Below are positions 30,599 to 30,755 of a DNA stretch of 30,755 nucleotides, one piece after another; position 1 is the stretch's first letter; every line of letters starts with the position of its first letter. Under the pieces are notes generated by a model. That model was given only the letters and a program-made list of their open reading frames with translations. It made no database searches and was not told the DNA's origin. Source of the DNA: an uncultured Bacilli bacterium (GTDB lineage: Bacteria; Bacillota_I; Bacilli_A; RF39; UBA660); contig CANRAQ010000004.1 in assembly GCA_947628725.1 (NCBI GenBank), positions 1-30,755 on the forward strand, in the 5' to 3' direction. Position numbers and translations under genes: made by a program.

Positions 30599-30724
30599 AT
30601 GAGTACAAATAATTCTTGTTGTAATGATAATACAACTACTACAAGATGCAATAATAATAGTTTTGTAATAATAATAGTATTATACATATTACTTGCTATT
30701 ATAATAGGATCTTGCCTATATTAA
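30599..30724 (+). CDS. YjcZ-like sporulation mini-protein, second copy
   Basis: A 41-aa protein with an Asn/Thr/Cys-rich head (MSTNNSCCNDNTTTTRCNN) and a C-terminal helix SFVIIIVLYILLAIIIGSCLY, matching the preceding protein's helix in pattern. Both heads have a CC pair. The stop codon of the first gene overlaps this gene's Shine-Dalgarno (TAGGAGGTG), so the two are co-transcribed. Four cysteines suggest crosslinking during spore maturation, which is inference. A terminator follows immediately. Confidence 0.7.
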   Translation: MSTNNSCCNDNTTTTRCNNNSFVIIIVLYILLAIIIGSCLY

Positions 30725-30730
30725 AAAGAG

Positions 30731-30754
30731 AAAAGAGGTTACCTCTTTTTTTTT
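30731..30754 (+). terminator. terminator of the YjcZ-like pair
   Basis: AAAAGAGG (30731-30738) pairs with CCTCTTTT (30742-30749), loop TTA, followed by more Ts to the end of the window. Confidence 0.85.
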
Positions 30755-30755
30755 A

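Overview
The window is a 30.8 kb, very AT-rich, densely coding chromosomal segment from a low-GC Gram-positive bacterium (Bacillota, class Bacilli). The lineage looks close to the streamlined relatives of Erysipelotrichia and Mollicutes. Supporting signs are the order rplK-rplA-rplJ-rplL-(ybxB)-rpoB-rpoC, an L10 leader, a T-box before a single-chain glycyl-tRNA synthetase, a PrsA foldase and a Bacillus-type LexA box. RpoB carries Asn at the site equivalent to E. coli His526, as reported for rifampicin-insensitive Mollicutes. The organism nevertheless looks spore-forming: it has a clear SspI small acid-soluble spore protein and two YjcZ-like mini-proteins, each behind a promoter matching a sporulation sigma factor. 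No rRNA, tRNA, CRISPR array or insertion sequence was seen, and no gene-free stretch exceeds about 175 nt. The species cannot be named from this alone.

Layout. 1-11.9 kb: mnmA, then the ribosomal-stalk and RNA polymerase genes with an L1-type leader, an L10 leader with attenuator, a single-pass pilin-like orphan, a YbxB-type methyltransferase, rpoB and rpoC. 11.9-12.8 kb: a YtqA-like radical SAM gene on the minus strand, ending in a terminator shared with rpoC. 12.9-15.6 kb: a plus-strand run of five poorly known genes (unknown protein, class I amidotransferase-like hydrolase, DUF7666-like protein, two coiled-coil proteins). 15.6-18.9 kb: uvrA without uvrB, overlapping a YcxB-like membrane protein. 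19-20.4 kb: dinD with a LexA box inside its promoter, a doubtful mini-ORF and a minus-strand DUF192 gene. 20.4-22.2 kb: a Flp-like pilin, a compact T-box and glyS. 22.2-22.7 kb: sspI and a possible coat protein, both minus. 22.8-28.2 kb: trmB, a lipoprotein, then an envelope cluster (acidic disordered protein, DUF948-like, YtxH-like, single-pass protein, tandem solute-binding-domain protein with a degenerate GGDEF). 28.3-30.7 kb: recX, a minus-strand membrane-anchored PrsA-type foldase and the YjcZ-like pair.

How the parts fit. The first third is central gene expression with autogenous RNA control. uvrA, dinD and recX are DNA-damage genes scattered across the window; dinD has a good LexA site and recX a degenerate one. 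The sspI, coat-like and yjcZ-like genes each carry sporulation-type promoters (SigG-, SigE- and SigK-like). Vegetative promoters are uniform, often TTTACA-N17-TATAAT with a TGn extended -10. The least explained parts are the 12.9-15.6 kb run and the 24.1-28.2 kb envelope cluster.
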